From Arabidopsis thaliana (taxonomy: Eukaryota > Streptophyta > Magnoliopsida > Brassicales > Brassicaceae), in NCBI RefSeq assembly GCF_000001735.4, contig NC_003075.7, positions 11,719,001 to 11,783,000 on the forward strand: 64,000 nt of DNA. The letters are read 5' to 3'. Positions 1-12,271 of this stretch are shown in pieces. Position numbers and translations under genes: made by a program. The notes beneath the pieces were generated by a model that did not search any database, was not told the origin of the DNA, and was given only the letters and a program-made list of their open reading frames with translations. The first letter of the stretch is position 1. Each line of letters starts with the position of its first letter.

Positions 1-144
1 TCTTAACCCCTTGAGATACCATTTTGAGAAGTAAACTCTATCATTGAAAGGCTGAAGCCTCAAAACCGCAAAGATTATGAAGAAAACAAAGGCACTGAGA
101 ATGTTTATCCCAGCTGATACACCAATATCCTGAAGTGTCGCCAT
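1..144 (-). CDS. OSCA1.2: OSCA1.2/CSC1 hyperosmolality-gated calcium channel, N-terminal 48 codons (partial)
   Basis: Reading leftward from the ATG at 144, the frame opens with MATLQDIGVSAGINIL, then a hydrophobic stretch (about residues 11-30) and RLQPFNDRVYFSKWYLKG, and leaves the window still open. This is the N terminus typical of the plant OSCA/CSC1 (DUF221, TMEM63-like) family: the first membrane segment followed by the conserved region after it. Family members are dimeric mechanosensitive or osmosensitive Ca2+-permeable channels of about 770 residues in the plasma membrane, so nearly all of the gene lies outside the window. A splice acceptor in the 5' leader (TTAACAG near 163) suggests a 5' UTR intron, with a leader exon around 480-800. 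Placement next to SRF8 fits At4g22120 from memory. The family is sure; the paralogue is inferred from position and sequence. Confidence 0.85.
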   Translation of the reverse strand, partial: MATLQDIGVSAGINILSAFVFFIIFAVLRLQPFNDRVYFSKWYLKGLR

Positions 145-800
145 CTATTAACTAACAATTCAACCTGTTAATCACACAAAGAAGCAACCAAATTTTGTTA
201 AAAATTGAAGCTTTGTGATCTTTGAAGTGATTCAAGTTGGAATCTAAGTGAAACCCCTGCTAATTATATACAGAACATGAAAAAATCCATAAAGGTGAAA
301 ACTTTAGGAACAAAACCCCACACAATCTAAATTCCAAAAACAAGTTCGAATCTTTTACAGAGACATAAAACAACTCAGACCATAAAATGTGAGCTAACCC
401 CAAATTTACTCCACCGAAATAATGAGATTCAGAGAAAGCAAGTTCAGAATTAGAGAGAAACCCTAGAGAAGAGGAGTGGAATAAGCCAGTGTTTTGGATC
501 ACTTCCAGATTCATCCAAAGCTAAGAACTTTTTGTTTTGTTTTTCTCTTTACCCTCTTCAGTGATTTAGTAACACACGCAACACACAAACGAAAAAAGGT
601 AAAATTTGTAAACCAATGAAACTTTTTAAGGTTTTTGATATAAAATTTATCAATAGAACTATTTGAGATAATGTTGCTATAGAAACTGACAAGAGAAGCA
701 GTTACGGACGAAGGGTTAAGATTTAAGAGAGTAGGCGGTGAAGGAGATCAGGAGATCGTACAGTCGCAAGGAAGAAAAAGAAGAACGAAGACGAGCTGAG

Positions 801-3800
801 GTTTTTATTTTTGGTTATTATTACGCTCATTGGCTTATCAAAAGTATTTATTTAATATTTATCATGTTTTTTTAATAATTCGATTTTCGAATATTTTATT
901 CTTAGTGCCGTTGGTTCTTTTGTGAAATTTGTTCACCTAAAACAAAGAACATTGGTCGGTTGATTATATAATTCTATAAGAATTAATTTAGTATTTTCCG
1001 AATCTTCCTTTGTTTTTAGCTTTTAATCAATTGTGATCTTGACGCAAAAATCATTTTCTTTGTAGTAAGTGTTTTCCTTTTATCGAATTTTCAAATTAAA
1101 TAATGGACCATTGATGATCCTTTCTTGAGTATGTGTATGTTGTTGTTCTTCTTCCTTGCGACTGTTAACTATAGTATTTTAATAATGAGAATTTATTGAG
1201 TGGTAGCTAGGTATTAGTATCGTAACGGTTAGTTGGAACATGAACTTTGTAACGGGCAGAAAATGTTGTGACATTTCAGATCACGCACAAACTAAAGCTT
1301 GTGTAGTGCACGTACAAACTTTTGTAGAGATTCTAGCGTAACGATTGGTGAGACATGCCCTTATCGTGGGGACACAGGTTAATAATGAGTGCACTCGCGG
1401 AGCGTGTGAGTGGTGCTTCTTAAAGCAAATAAACAATACTTAAAATGAGTAATTATTTTGGGCTATACTGTGTGAACTTTATGTTAATAATCATGCAAGA
1501 TGCGGTGTTTCTTTCATACTCCACTAAATCAGAATATTAATTGAGTCATTTATACAACGAAATAAAAAGGAAGTTGTTGAATTATTGAACTTTGGAGATT
1601 AGATTTTCGCAGCTTCTATATATACGTTCACCTTATGAGTGGCCACGACCATATTATACGTTCATGGATTATTTCGATTCCGAATCTGGAGCCCACTAAT
1701 ATGCTACTAATGTAAAGACCAGTTTGATTCGGTCACTACTCACTATATATATATAGAAAATGATATCAAGAGATTCAAGCATTACAACTAAGCATATACA
1801 CCACGAGAAAATCAAGGTTTCGATGTTTGTTAAAATAAATTGATCCATAATTCACGAATATTTTTCAAGCTTCAATCTGAATTTGTGTTTTTTTTAACGT
1901 TAATCCGAATTTGTTTTGTGTGGAAAGTTCTCATGTTTTTTCGATTTTTGTTTTTCCGGACGTGGTAAATGTATGGAAATGAGGAAAGATGTTCAAGAAA
2001 CTGTAGAAGCAATAAAATTATGGGCTGAACTCTACACAATAAGGCCCTTTTCAAATAGTCTTCAGCTTTATGGACCAGGCTACACAAATTCATCACATTT
2101 GAAGCAATTGGTCCGATGAGTTTTTTTTTCATTCAATGAACTTTGTATTGTTTTCGTAGTTGATTTCTATAGTCTCATTTGCATTTCCTCGACAATGACT
2201 TTGGCATGTGCTCACTTGATTTGATGTTGTGACTTGTAAAATTTATGTCACAGTCATAAGTTGTCATCAGTTGTGTTGTGTATTTATCGAAAAGAAAACA
2301 TAAAACTATGGTTTGAGATAGAATTCATTTGGAGCTACTAATTAAACTGAATTGGAAGATATACATTATACAGAGTATAGAAAATTCAATCGCATCTTTC
2401 GTTTGTCCTTCTCTTATCTTTCAGTGATTTTGATGCATCAACCTACAAAAAATCGTTAGGATTTACATAATTGAAAACTTGTAACGTTAATTTAATCTTT
2501 TTTGCTACGTATAACTGTCTGACTTGATTAGCTCAACTACTCATCAAAATTTAAGTTTTCCATGTGATTTATAACAAGTCTTGTTCCAAAGAAGTTAAGA
2601 TTTCATGAAAATATATATACATAAATAGTTAAAACTTACAACAGTAACCAACACACTGAAGTTTTTTTTCTATATAATGCTCAATTATAAAATAGATATA
2701 CGTTATTTAAAATAATCCAATACAAGGTCACGGGATTTCATTCCATGGAATAAAGTCTCTCTTTCAATACATTAAAAAAGCAATACTGATTCTTCCTAAT
2801 AACCCTCATTTACCCCACATTGAGTTCATGTGTTTTTTTTTAGTTCACCTATACAATACAAAAGATAAGAAATTATACGATATATAAAATGTAAACGAAT
2901 GAAACTACATGAATGTGACAAAGTAACATAAAACTACACGAATTTATGGTTTCCAGTGTCCGGCGAATTCATTTATTGGTAAGACGTAAGAGACAAATTA
3001 TATGATTCTACCATTCAAATTCAAATATCGTTCTAAACTTTGTATAAAAACATATAGAATGAAAAACCAAGAAAAATCTCGTTCTAAACTTTTTTTGTAT
3101 CAAAGATATAATGAAAAGATGAATAAAATGGGGGAAAAAAGTTGATTTAATATATCATTGATGTTCTATTCTCTGTCAAGAACAAGCGGGCGTATAAGCT
3201 ATTAGCCAGATTGGATCCACACATGATTTCACTTTGAGCTTTAAGTAGAGTCTCTTTTAAATGTGTATTTTACTCATTGATTAACATGAGAGGAATAATA
3301 GTTTTCATAAGAGTACAAAAAAATAAAGTATATAACATGAGAACAGGCCAAAAGGTAACATTATGCTCGTGGATTTCATGAGTGGACAATACTATCTTTT
3401 ACTCTATGTAGTCTATTATTAGTCGTTTTCACGAAACTATCCCACATTTCTTTTGTCCATCTATATCCTGTCGTTTTCCTTTTTGCTGCTATATCATTTT
3501 TTAGAATTCTCTCAAAATTTACATTTTTTTTTGCAAAATACAACCTTCACGTATTCTTTTGTGTGTTCTAAATTGTAACTCTGTTTTATAAAACCTCAAT
3601 TTGTTTTGTGTAGTTGAATTTACTAGCCAACTAATTAAGCCGAGTGTTTCTAATCGTCAAATCATTTTTCAGAAAAAAGTCAGCCAACTTACTTTCTCAC
3701 CAACAATAAGCCAATTTGGTTCTTATATACTCACTCAATATTCAACTATAATTTACAAAATACTTTTACTATTATGAAAAAAACTCATGCATAGTGTCTT

Positions 3801-4500
3801 CAATGTAAGTATGTCCTACAAAATGTTTTAGAGTTGGCTGGTCAATAAATGATAGATTCAGAATTCGTAAAGATGATGATATATAGAAAGAGCTTTTACA
3901 GTAGCAAGTACAAATAATTGATAACCAAATGGGTAGAATTTAACTCGAAGACGTGGCAGAGAAGGTGTACTATAAGGAATTTAAGAACACAAGTAGAGGA
4001 TTAACAAAAGAAGAAAAGGCTTTGGAAAAAGCAAAACAAAACTGATAGCGAAAGCCAAATAGCCCAAAAAGAACGCGAGTCAAATGTTGCCTCCCAAAAT
4101 TTACTATTTTTTTACTCTCATATTAAAATCACTCTAAATATACATAGAAAATTGTTCTCCAAAACATTAAAATATGTTGAAAAAATAAAATGAAAGCAAA
4201 TTCCAAACTCCCACCGACACCAACACAAACACACAAGTCAGTAAGTCAGATTCAATTATCAAATATGGTCAAGAAATTCAACAATCTCATATCAATCACA
4301 CAAGATAAAGTATAAAAAGACTTATATAAATGATTGAATCAGTGATATTAACTACTATTAACAATCTTGTCTTATGAGTTAAATGAAGTCTTAAATACGT
4401 TTTACCAATTAATGTGAATGAATCTACGGAGAAACAGAGGTTTTTAGTATAATAATCATAAAATAAACCTGAATTAAAATATTATATACTAAAAAATAGT
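801..4500. other. Intergenic, about 3.7 kb, no gene seen
   Basis: This AT-rich stretch lies between the divergent OSCA1.2 and SRF8 genes and so includes both promoters. Open frames are short (under about 90 codons), have no recognisable domain and no coding-like composition. No terminal inverted repeats or target duplications could be delimited by eye. CT-rich sequence around 4500-4580 probably marks the start of the SRF8 transcript. Confidence 0.6.
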
Positions 4501-4580
4501 TTCTCTCTCTTCATAACTCAGAGCAAGCTTGGAATCAATCTCTCAATCTCTCACTCTCTCACTACCTATCCTTTTCTTTA

Positions 4581-4712
4581 ATGGCGATGTCTCTAACTAC
4601 TACTATCCCCAACACACACTGTTACTCTTCTTCTTCTTCTCTGTCACTGTCTATTCTCTCTTTTGGACCTTTCATGGCTATGTTTCTCTGCAATGGAAGT
4701 CCAAGCTCGTGA
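4581..4712 (+). promoter_or_regulatory. Upstream ORF (43 codons) in the SRF8 leader
   Basis: An ATG at 4581 opens a 43-codon frame (starts MAMSLTTTIPNTH, serine-rich middle) that stops at 4710-4712, 21 bases before the SRF8 start. A second upstream ATG at 4693 starts a frame that overlaps the SRF8 ATG and stops at 4749. If transcription begins near 4500, both lie in the mRNA leader and could lower SRF8 translation. The peptide itself has no recognised homology. Confidence 0.45.
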
Positions 4713-4732
4713 TCACCAACACCGACACGCTA

Positions 4733-7700
4733 ATGGCTATTGGAGATAGAGCTATGTTTACTGTTTTGCTTCTATTCATTGCTTCGATCTCTGGATTCTC
4801 TGTTGTTCGTTGTGTTACTGATCCATCTGATGGTAAAGTATTCAGCTTTATGAGTTTTCTTCTTCTCTGCTTTTAACCTCATTGTTTTGATTGATCATCT
4901 ATGTGATTTGAGAGTGAAGGGTTTTTAAAAGTTGATTACTTTAGATTTAGAAGATGAAACCCTTTTGCATTAATGTAGATTTGATGATTTTTGACACCGT
5001 CTGTTTTCCTGAGAACCCGCCGGAAAATAATATTTCTGCTTTACTTACTTTTTTAGCTCAAAAAGGAAAGTTGTAAACTTTATGAAAGATTTTTCTTCTT
5101 TCTTGATAGATCCTTTGATGTGTTTTTCTGACTTGTGAGCTGTTTTCTTCTTTCTGGTATTATTGCAGTTCAAGCCCTTCAAGTTTTGTATACTTCACTA
5201 AATAGTCCTTCACAGCTAACCAATTGGAAAAATGGTGGTGGTGATCCATGTGGAGAGTCATGGAAAGGGATTACTTGTGAGGGCTCTGCAGTTGTCACTA
5301 TGTAAAGAATCAGATTTTGAGTATTATTTTTGTTCTTTCCACTTGCATTGATTTGTGATTGTCTTATAATGTTGTTGTTTTCTGTTGTTATGATTGTAAC
5401 AGAGATATATCGGATTTAGGAGTCTCTGGCACTCTTGGATACTTGCTCTCAGACCTTAAGTCACTCAGAAAATTGTATTGTTTTTGGAATTTTCCTTCTG
5501 TTTTTGTTTGTTTGATCTTTCTGCTCTTTGGATTTTGGTTCAATAACTTTGGTCTCTTTCGTTTTGGTTACAGGGATGTTAGTGGTAACAGCATCCATGA
5601 TACACTTCCATATCAGTTGCCACCGAATCTCACAAGCCTGTAATGCTGTGTTTGCTTAGCTTTGTTGTTATAGTATTTACTCTCAGTTTTCAATTTGAAA
5701 CTAACAGTTTAAAGAAAATGTAATGCAGAAATCTTGCGAGAAACAACCTAAGTGGTAACCTTCCATACTCCATATCCGCCATGGGTTCTCTTTCGTATAT
5801 GTGAGTTTGCCTTTCTAGAACCATACACTGTGAGATTAGCATGTTTAGTTTTCTTATGTATTATAGTTTGAAATGTTATTGTGTAGGAATGTAAGTGGTA
5901 ATTCACTTACAATGTCAATAGGAGATATCTTTGCTGATCATAAGTCACTGGCAACCTTGTAAGATCGCTTACCTATCACTTTAGCATAGTCATATCACTT
6001 CCAGTTTCCATTGATCTATTGTTTCTTTATTCAGGGACCTTTCTCATAACAACTTCAGTGGCGATCTTCCTAGTTCCTTAAGCACAGTGTCCACACTTTC
6101 CGTTCTGTAAGTGCTTTCAAACAATCTTTAGTGGAACAATACTTAAGAAGTGCGAAAGGAAATTCCATGATAATATCTGATTATCTTCATTTGTGACAGT
6201 TATGTTCAGAACAATCAATTGACAGGTTCCATCGATGTTCTCTCGGGGTTGCCTTTGAAAACTTTGTAAGTTTCATTGCAAGTAGAAAAAGAAACGAATG
6301 TATATATTCCTCCATCACACTTACCGTCTATGTTTTCTTGGCAGAAATGTTGCAAACAATCATTTCAATGGATCCATACCTAAGGAGCTTAGTTCTATTC
6401 AGACCTTAATGTAAGTTTTCAATAACAATCTGTTAATTTCAATTTAAACTGTAAGTTTATGTCTTTGACATTCCTAAATGAAACAGATATGATGGTAATT
6501 CCTTTGATAACGTCCCTGCCTCTCCTCAGCCAGAAAGACCTGGCAAAAAAGAGACACCTTCTGGTTCTAAGAAACCCAAAATTGGTTCTGAAGAGAAATC
6601 TTCAGACTCTGGCAAGGGTTTGTCTGGTGGAGTAGTCACTGGTATAGTGTTCGGTTCTCTATTTGTTGCTGGTATTATAGCACTTGTTCTTTACTTGTGC
6701 CTTCACAAGAAAAAACGGAAAGTTAGAGGAAGTACAAGAGCTTCCCAAAGAAGTCTTCCGCTTAGTGGAACACCTGAGGTGCAGGAGCAGAGGGTAAAAA
6801 GTGTAGCATCCGTTGCAGACTTGAAGTCTTCACCTGCAGAAAAAGTAACGGTTGATCGCGTTATGAAGAACGGCTCTATAAGTAGAATAAGATCTCCTAT
6901 CACTGCTTCACAATACACTGTTTCCTCTCTGCAAGTTGCAACAAACAGCTTTAGTCAAGAAAACATCATTGGTGAAGGTTCTCTAGGCCGTGTCTATAGA
7001 GCAGAGTTCCCCAATGGAAAGGTAACTCAAAAGTTGACAGCTTTCTACACTAAGCAAAGCTAATATTCTTTCTTTGAACTAAATTTTTCTGTGTAACATA
7101 ATTCTAGATAATGGCGATTAAGAAGATTGATAATGCAGCACTTTCATTACAAGAAGAAGATAATTTCTTAGAAGCCGTTTCAAATATGTCGCGGTTGAGG
7201 CATCCAAACATTGTTCCCTTGGCTGGATACTGCACCGAGCATGGTCAACGTCTTCTAGTGTATGAATATGTAGGAAATGGGAATCTAGATGATACGCTTC
7301 ACACGAATGATGATAGAAGCATGAATCTGACTTGGAATGCGCGTGTTAAAGTGGCTCTTGGAACTGCCAAGGCTTTAGAGTATGTGCAAATTGTTATGAT
7401 TATTTCTAGCCTCTTTAATGAACAACATTCATCTTAAACCAAAGTTTTCTGATTTTGTTTTTCTAGGTACTTGCACGAAGTTTGCTTGCCTTCAATTGTC
7501 CATAGAAACTTCAAATCAGCGAATATATTGCTAGACGAAGAACTTAATCCTCACCTATCAGACAGTGGTTTAGCTGCTTTGACACCTAACACTGAGAGAC
7601 AGGTAATAACAATGGAAAGAATCAGATTTAATCTAATTGAAACATTTTCTGAGTCTTTCATGGTTTATGCATGTCAACAGGTTTCAACTCAAGTGGTAGG

Positions 7701-8331
7701 TTCATTTGGATACAGCGCTCCAGAGTTTGCACTGTCGGGAATTTACACAGTGAAAAGTGATGTATACACTTTTGGAGTAGTCATGCTTGAGCTCTTAACT
7801 GGTCGGAAGCCTCTTGACAGGTTTCTTTTCATATTTTTAGTAGCCAATGTTGAGCAATAGCCAATGTGAGCAAAAGCCTGATTTGAGTTTCCTTATGTAA
7901 AATGTGCTTTGTGTATGTGTAGCTCGAGGACGAGAGCAGAGCAATCACTAGTGAGATGGGCAACACCGCAGCTTCACGATATAGATGCTTTGTCTAAAAT
8001 GGTTGATCCTTCTCTTAATGGCATGTATCCAGCTAAGTCACTGTCTCGTTTTGCGGACATCATTGCTCTCTGTATTCAGGTAAAATACCATCCAAACTCT
8101 GGAGAATGTCCTAATTGAACAAAACCGAAATTGTTTTGTAAAGTAACCATATCTCTCTATCTTTCTTTGTTAATTTAGCCGGAACCAGAGTTCAGGCCTC
8201 CAATGTCAGAGGTGGTGCAACAGCTAGTAAGATTAGTTCAAAGGGCAAGTGTTGTCAAACGAAGATCAAGTGATGACACTGGATTTTCATACAGGACACC
8301 TGAACACGAGCACGTCGATATCTCATTCTGA
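4733..8331 (+). CDS. SRF8: STRUBBELIG-receptor family 8, LRR receptor-like (pseudo)kinase
   Basis: Fifteen coding exons: 4733-4832, 5169-5301, 5403-5474, 5574-5639, 5729-5800, 5887-5958, 6035-6106, 6200-6265, 6345-6410, 6487-7021, 7108-7379, 7467-7602, 7681-7820, 7923-8079, 8179-8331. They total 2112 nt (703 residues), the length known for SRF8. Order: signal peptide (about residues 1-25), SUB-type N-terminal domain with [18 protein letters not shown], about six LRRs mostly encoded one per 66-72-nt exon, a Pro/Lys/Ser-rich stretch, one membrane helix ([20 protein letters not shown]) followed by basic residues, then a kinase-like domain. The ATP lysine is present (MAIKKID), but the catalytic loop reads HRN instead of HRD and DFG is DSG, so catalysis is doubtful, as known for STRUBBELIG relatives. 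SUB-family receptors act at the cell surface in morphogenesis and cell-wall or defence signalling. Confidence 0.95.
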
Positions 8332-9092
8332 GTAATGATCCAAAACTACTCCAAAATCGGGTCTTTTCTGTCATTCGAAGCTAAAATGCAGCTTGAAAAC
8401 TCAAAAGGAAGAGAGAGTTTTGCTCAATGCATAAGAGAATCTGATCCAAAGGACTACAGAGAAGTAAAGAAGCATCTTGGTTCATACCAAAAGTGTAAGA
8501 AAATATATGTTTGTGTATTTTTGTAAGAGTAAAATTAGAGTACATAACCATGTTTCAATCATCTTTCTTGTACCATTTTCTCTTCACCTGTTGAATAATC
8601 AAGTATGAGACTTGTTGCTGCATCAAAATAACATTTGAAATTTTGCCTATTTAAGAGCTCTTCTTTGTTGTTGAATAATTTCGTAGAAGCCAGTTTGATT
8701 CTTTAAGAAAAGTGAAGCATGATTAAGAAGAAAGATAGATCTGATGTTAATTTTTGTTGAGATGACCCAAGTCAAAAGCGTTGTTCATGTTCATCTGTTC
8801 TCATCAGCCACAAAATAACAACAGACCATAACAATAAACAAACCTAAAGTTAACTTAAACCCCACGGAAGTCTATACAACTGATTCTGCCAACATAGTTT
8901 TCTTCATCATCTCTCTGATCTCTCCTCTTTTTCACATTTCTCTAAGTTTTGGAACGCACCATACAGACATCACAACCATAGACGACAAAGACCGACAAAG
9001 ATAAACCCTAACTTACTAAAATCTGCACCAAAGAGCTTCCCAAGTTATATAACTTATCATCTCTTGTGGCTTTTATCCCCAAGAACTCGCGA
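8332..9092. other. Convergent 3' ends of SRF8 and EBS
   Basis: The stretch holds the 3' UTR of SRF8 (T-rich, likely ending near 8520-8640) and that of EBS on the other strand. No further coding region is seen. Confidence 0.6.
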
Positions 9093-11230
9093 TTACCTTT
9101 TTCTGCGCTTCGTTTCCACCTGATGATGAAAACATTTCAGCCTTGTTAATATCGGTGACAAGACTTTGGGCACAAAATAGGAAGGAAAAAACGGGTTCCT
9201 TAGAGTGCCAGACATTTCAGAAGGTAAGGAACAAAAGCTTTTAAAAATCAGGTTCTCTCCCGTAACAGTCACAGAGATTTCTAATCTGATATCTACAGAA
9301 TGCTTAAGTGTATGGAAGTAGAAGCATTAAAAAAATTGATCTTTGATGATAACCTTAACAGACAGATTGTTTTGCAGCAAGACCTGGAGGAATCTTAAGT
9401 AAAGATAAGATCCTTACAGGACCAATAACCATAAATTGTATCTTTCTGGTCATCCACCATTCATCAAGCACCATTAAGCCAGTGCATAATTTTGTTTTAG
9501 TAACTTTTCCCAGATCTCAATGACACAGGTGCACACAGAGGGGCAGAGACTAAAGTTATAAATAAGTGATAGAACATCTATATAGGAGATGACTAAAGAG
9601 AGACAAACGGACCTTAACATCATCAGCTGGAGATGAAGTAAACCCATTCTGCGATTTTTTGACATCGTCATCAGAACTGCATTCAGCACATACAAAGTGA
9701 TCAAGCTTCTTTGCTTCTTCAATCGTCATGCCAACACACGCAGGATGATACCTACAACAGCGAATTAATGCTTATTATCAATAATTCCTGGAAAAGAATA
9801 CGTAAGTTTAAAAACAGACATATAGTCTCTTTTCTGTTGAAACACAAGTAAGGAAGTTAATAAAAAAGACAAATATCAACATTTACCAGTCTTTGCAGCC
9901 TTCACACTGCACCATGAGATCGTCTGGATTGTAAGGCATTTCACATTTGCAGTACCTTCAGAACCAACAACAACCCACAACAGATAAAAAATCATGGAAA
10001 TTCCAGGTAATAAGAAGGCGTAGTTCTGATCTGATTACTATTTATCTACTTACACAGCAACTCGATCAGGGGTAAATGCGCCAGTAGCAGCCTTGTACTC
10101 GAATCTACAATAATAATCCTCTGCCCCAACGTTTTCAAGCCTCGTGTAGTTTTTGAAGGTGTGAACAATGCATTTTCCCTCAATGGTGTGTGCACTTTGA
10201 ACATCAAAATGGTCAGACAAGAAAAGCTCTTTGGCTCCATGAAATTGTCTCCTACCACCAAGTGACTCCTCAGGGCGGTAATACCATCGACAGTGCACCT
10301 TCACATTGTTCCTCGCATCAGCTTCAATCTTCTCAACACGGGCCACATATGGTGGTTTACCAGCATCTGATGGGCGCATCAACACACAATCTCCCGCTGC
10401 AGAAAATAACCTCAAAGATTAGTTCAGAGCTTATCATGCACATTAGTAAAGTGATATAAATGCCCAACACTAAAATTCTAACATCTAAAAAAGGTATAAG
10501 CTTTAAATGAACAAAAGTATGGGTTGCAAATTTTAAAAAACAGTGTTCAAGCTTTTAAAGATCACTCCCTTCAACGAAAAATGCCTAGACCATAACTCTT
10601 ATGCACCTATTCACCAGAAGGAAAAACCCAGAATTCTAGGTATACGCAGACACTTAACATGTGAAAGCACACATTTTGCGTCAACAAGCATAACAAGCTA
10701 CAATGCAGATGATAGAGATACAATGAATTCATGTTTCACATTTAACCAACCAGCCAAACACAAACTTCATTTATAGAAACCAAAAAAGCAAGGAAATTTA
10801 CACTAAAAAGCCCAAATCAAAACAATTCACTGCAAGAAATCTCAGTTCTAACAACAAGAGAGCTACCAAATATCACATTTTGTGCCATTTCATACACTAG
10901 AACACCCTACGGAGCAGTGACATACCCTTAGCAGCTAGCTACACAACACCAGAACAAAAAGACCAAAAACAAGAGTGAATCTAAAAGACCTAAGCAGACA
11001 TTGACTCCATAACCAAGCTTTCAAGCAATCCCTTCCTTTATAAACCATTACTCAACACTCAAATGCCCAAAATCATGCAGAGAAATGTCTAAATTTGACA
11101 AGTGACGATAACAAATGATAATATAAGCACTACCTCTCACAACTTTGTTGGTGCCCTTGATGGTATAAGAGTCCAGCTCCTTCCTTCCCGTCTTAATTTT
11201 GGAGGCGACACCAGGTCGAGTTTTCGCCAT
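9093..11230 (-). CDS. EBS: EARLY BOLTING IN SHORT DAYS, BAH-PHD histone reader
   Basis: Five exons on the minus strand: 11134-11230, 10054-10396, 9887-9955, 9613-9751 and 9093-9119, giving about 224 residues. Order: basic N terminus ([20 protein letters not shown]), a BAH domain (about residues 33-145, with [20 protein letters not shown] and [14 protein letters not shown]), then a PHD finger of C4HC3 type ([39 protein letters not shown]), and a short basic tail VETKRRKR from the tiny last exon. EBS represses flowering genes such as FT in short days. By established work its BAH domain reads H3K27me3 and its PHD reads H3K4me3. Reading through the exon-4 donor would give a different hydrophobic tail, so alternative C termini are possible. 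Start chosen as the ATG opening the BAH-containing frame. Confidence 0.95.
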
Positions 11231-12271
11231 GGAAGCTAGGGTTTTTCGAAAACTGGTTAAGCCGGAATAAAAAAAAAGCTAGGTTTTTTGTTCCCGGAAT
11301 GTATAAGGATTGGGGCTTCTAAGAAGATCAGGATGTGTAGATCGATGGGTAGAGAAAAAAGGAGAAGAAAAGGAAAATCCCAGTGGGGAAGAAGCGAAGA
11401 GAGGAAGACGAAGAGTAAATCTGGAACCCTAGATTCTCTCCAGGTGAAGAAGATGAGTCATTTGCAAATTTGGGAGTTTTACTGTTCACAAAGCCCAATT
11501 CATTTTTTTGCCCTTTGCTTTTATTTTATTTCTCTTATAACAATTTTGGAAATATTGTTACTTTTTCCTGCCACATTTACCGTAAAATGGGAAAAAAAAG
11601 TGGCTCGAATTTCAAATTTTTACTGTCGTTTTGAACTTTGATTGAATATTTTGAGCAAGTAAAAGTAAAAGTTTATAGGTGAAACAGTACAATAATTTTC
11701 ATGGTTATTCAAGTTTTTTTTTTATTTATGTTATCATGTATTTGAGCCATTTACTGGCAAGATCAATGTTTATATTTAAATCTAGAATGGTAGCACGCGT
11801 GTTTAATCTTTCGGCTAATGAAAATTACTAATTGTTTGATACAATAATCACTAGTTTTGGTATTTGATGAAACTAATCAAAACATTAGTGAATGAAACTA
11901 AATTAATCATGGATATACGTACGTCCAAAATAGCCAGTTTGGCACAGCAATAACATGAATATTTAATCAAAAGTTCAATGATATTTTGATATTACCAAAC
12001 TGTCATACACTAATTGTTTAGATTGAACTTTAATAAAACAAAGAAAATCAAATAATTGTTCATGTGAAATTTGAAGTAATGTTAGAACTCAAACTTTTCA
12101 CTCTCATATAGGTAACAAGTATGAAAGTAAACACATTGAAACGAAACAAGATAGAAACCATATGATGTTTTTATTTCTCTTGCCACAACAATAAGCCGAT
12201 TGAATATTTTCAGTACAATTCCAAGTTGTTGAAATCTCTCTCTAGTACAAAAAAAGAGAAACGAAACTTTT
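11231..12271. other. EBS promoter and PUX3 3' flank, no gene seen
   Basis: A purine-rich leader lies just upstream of the EBS ATG, followed by AT-rich DNA and the PUX3 3' UTR. A 117-codon plus-strand frame at 11288-11641 is basic and low-complexity and has no family resemblance, so I do not call it. Confidence 0.55.

Noticed and set aside
11288-11641. 117-codon basic frame upstream of EBS
   Set aside because: Lies in the purine-rich EBS leader/promoter, low complexity, no homology signal.
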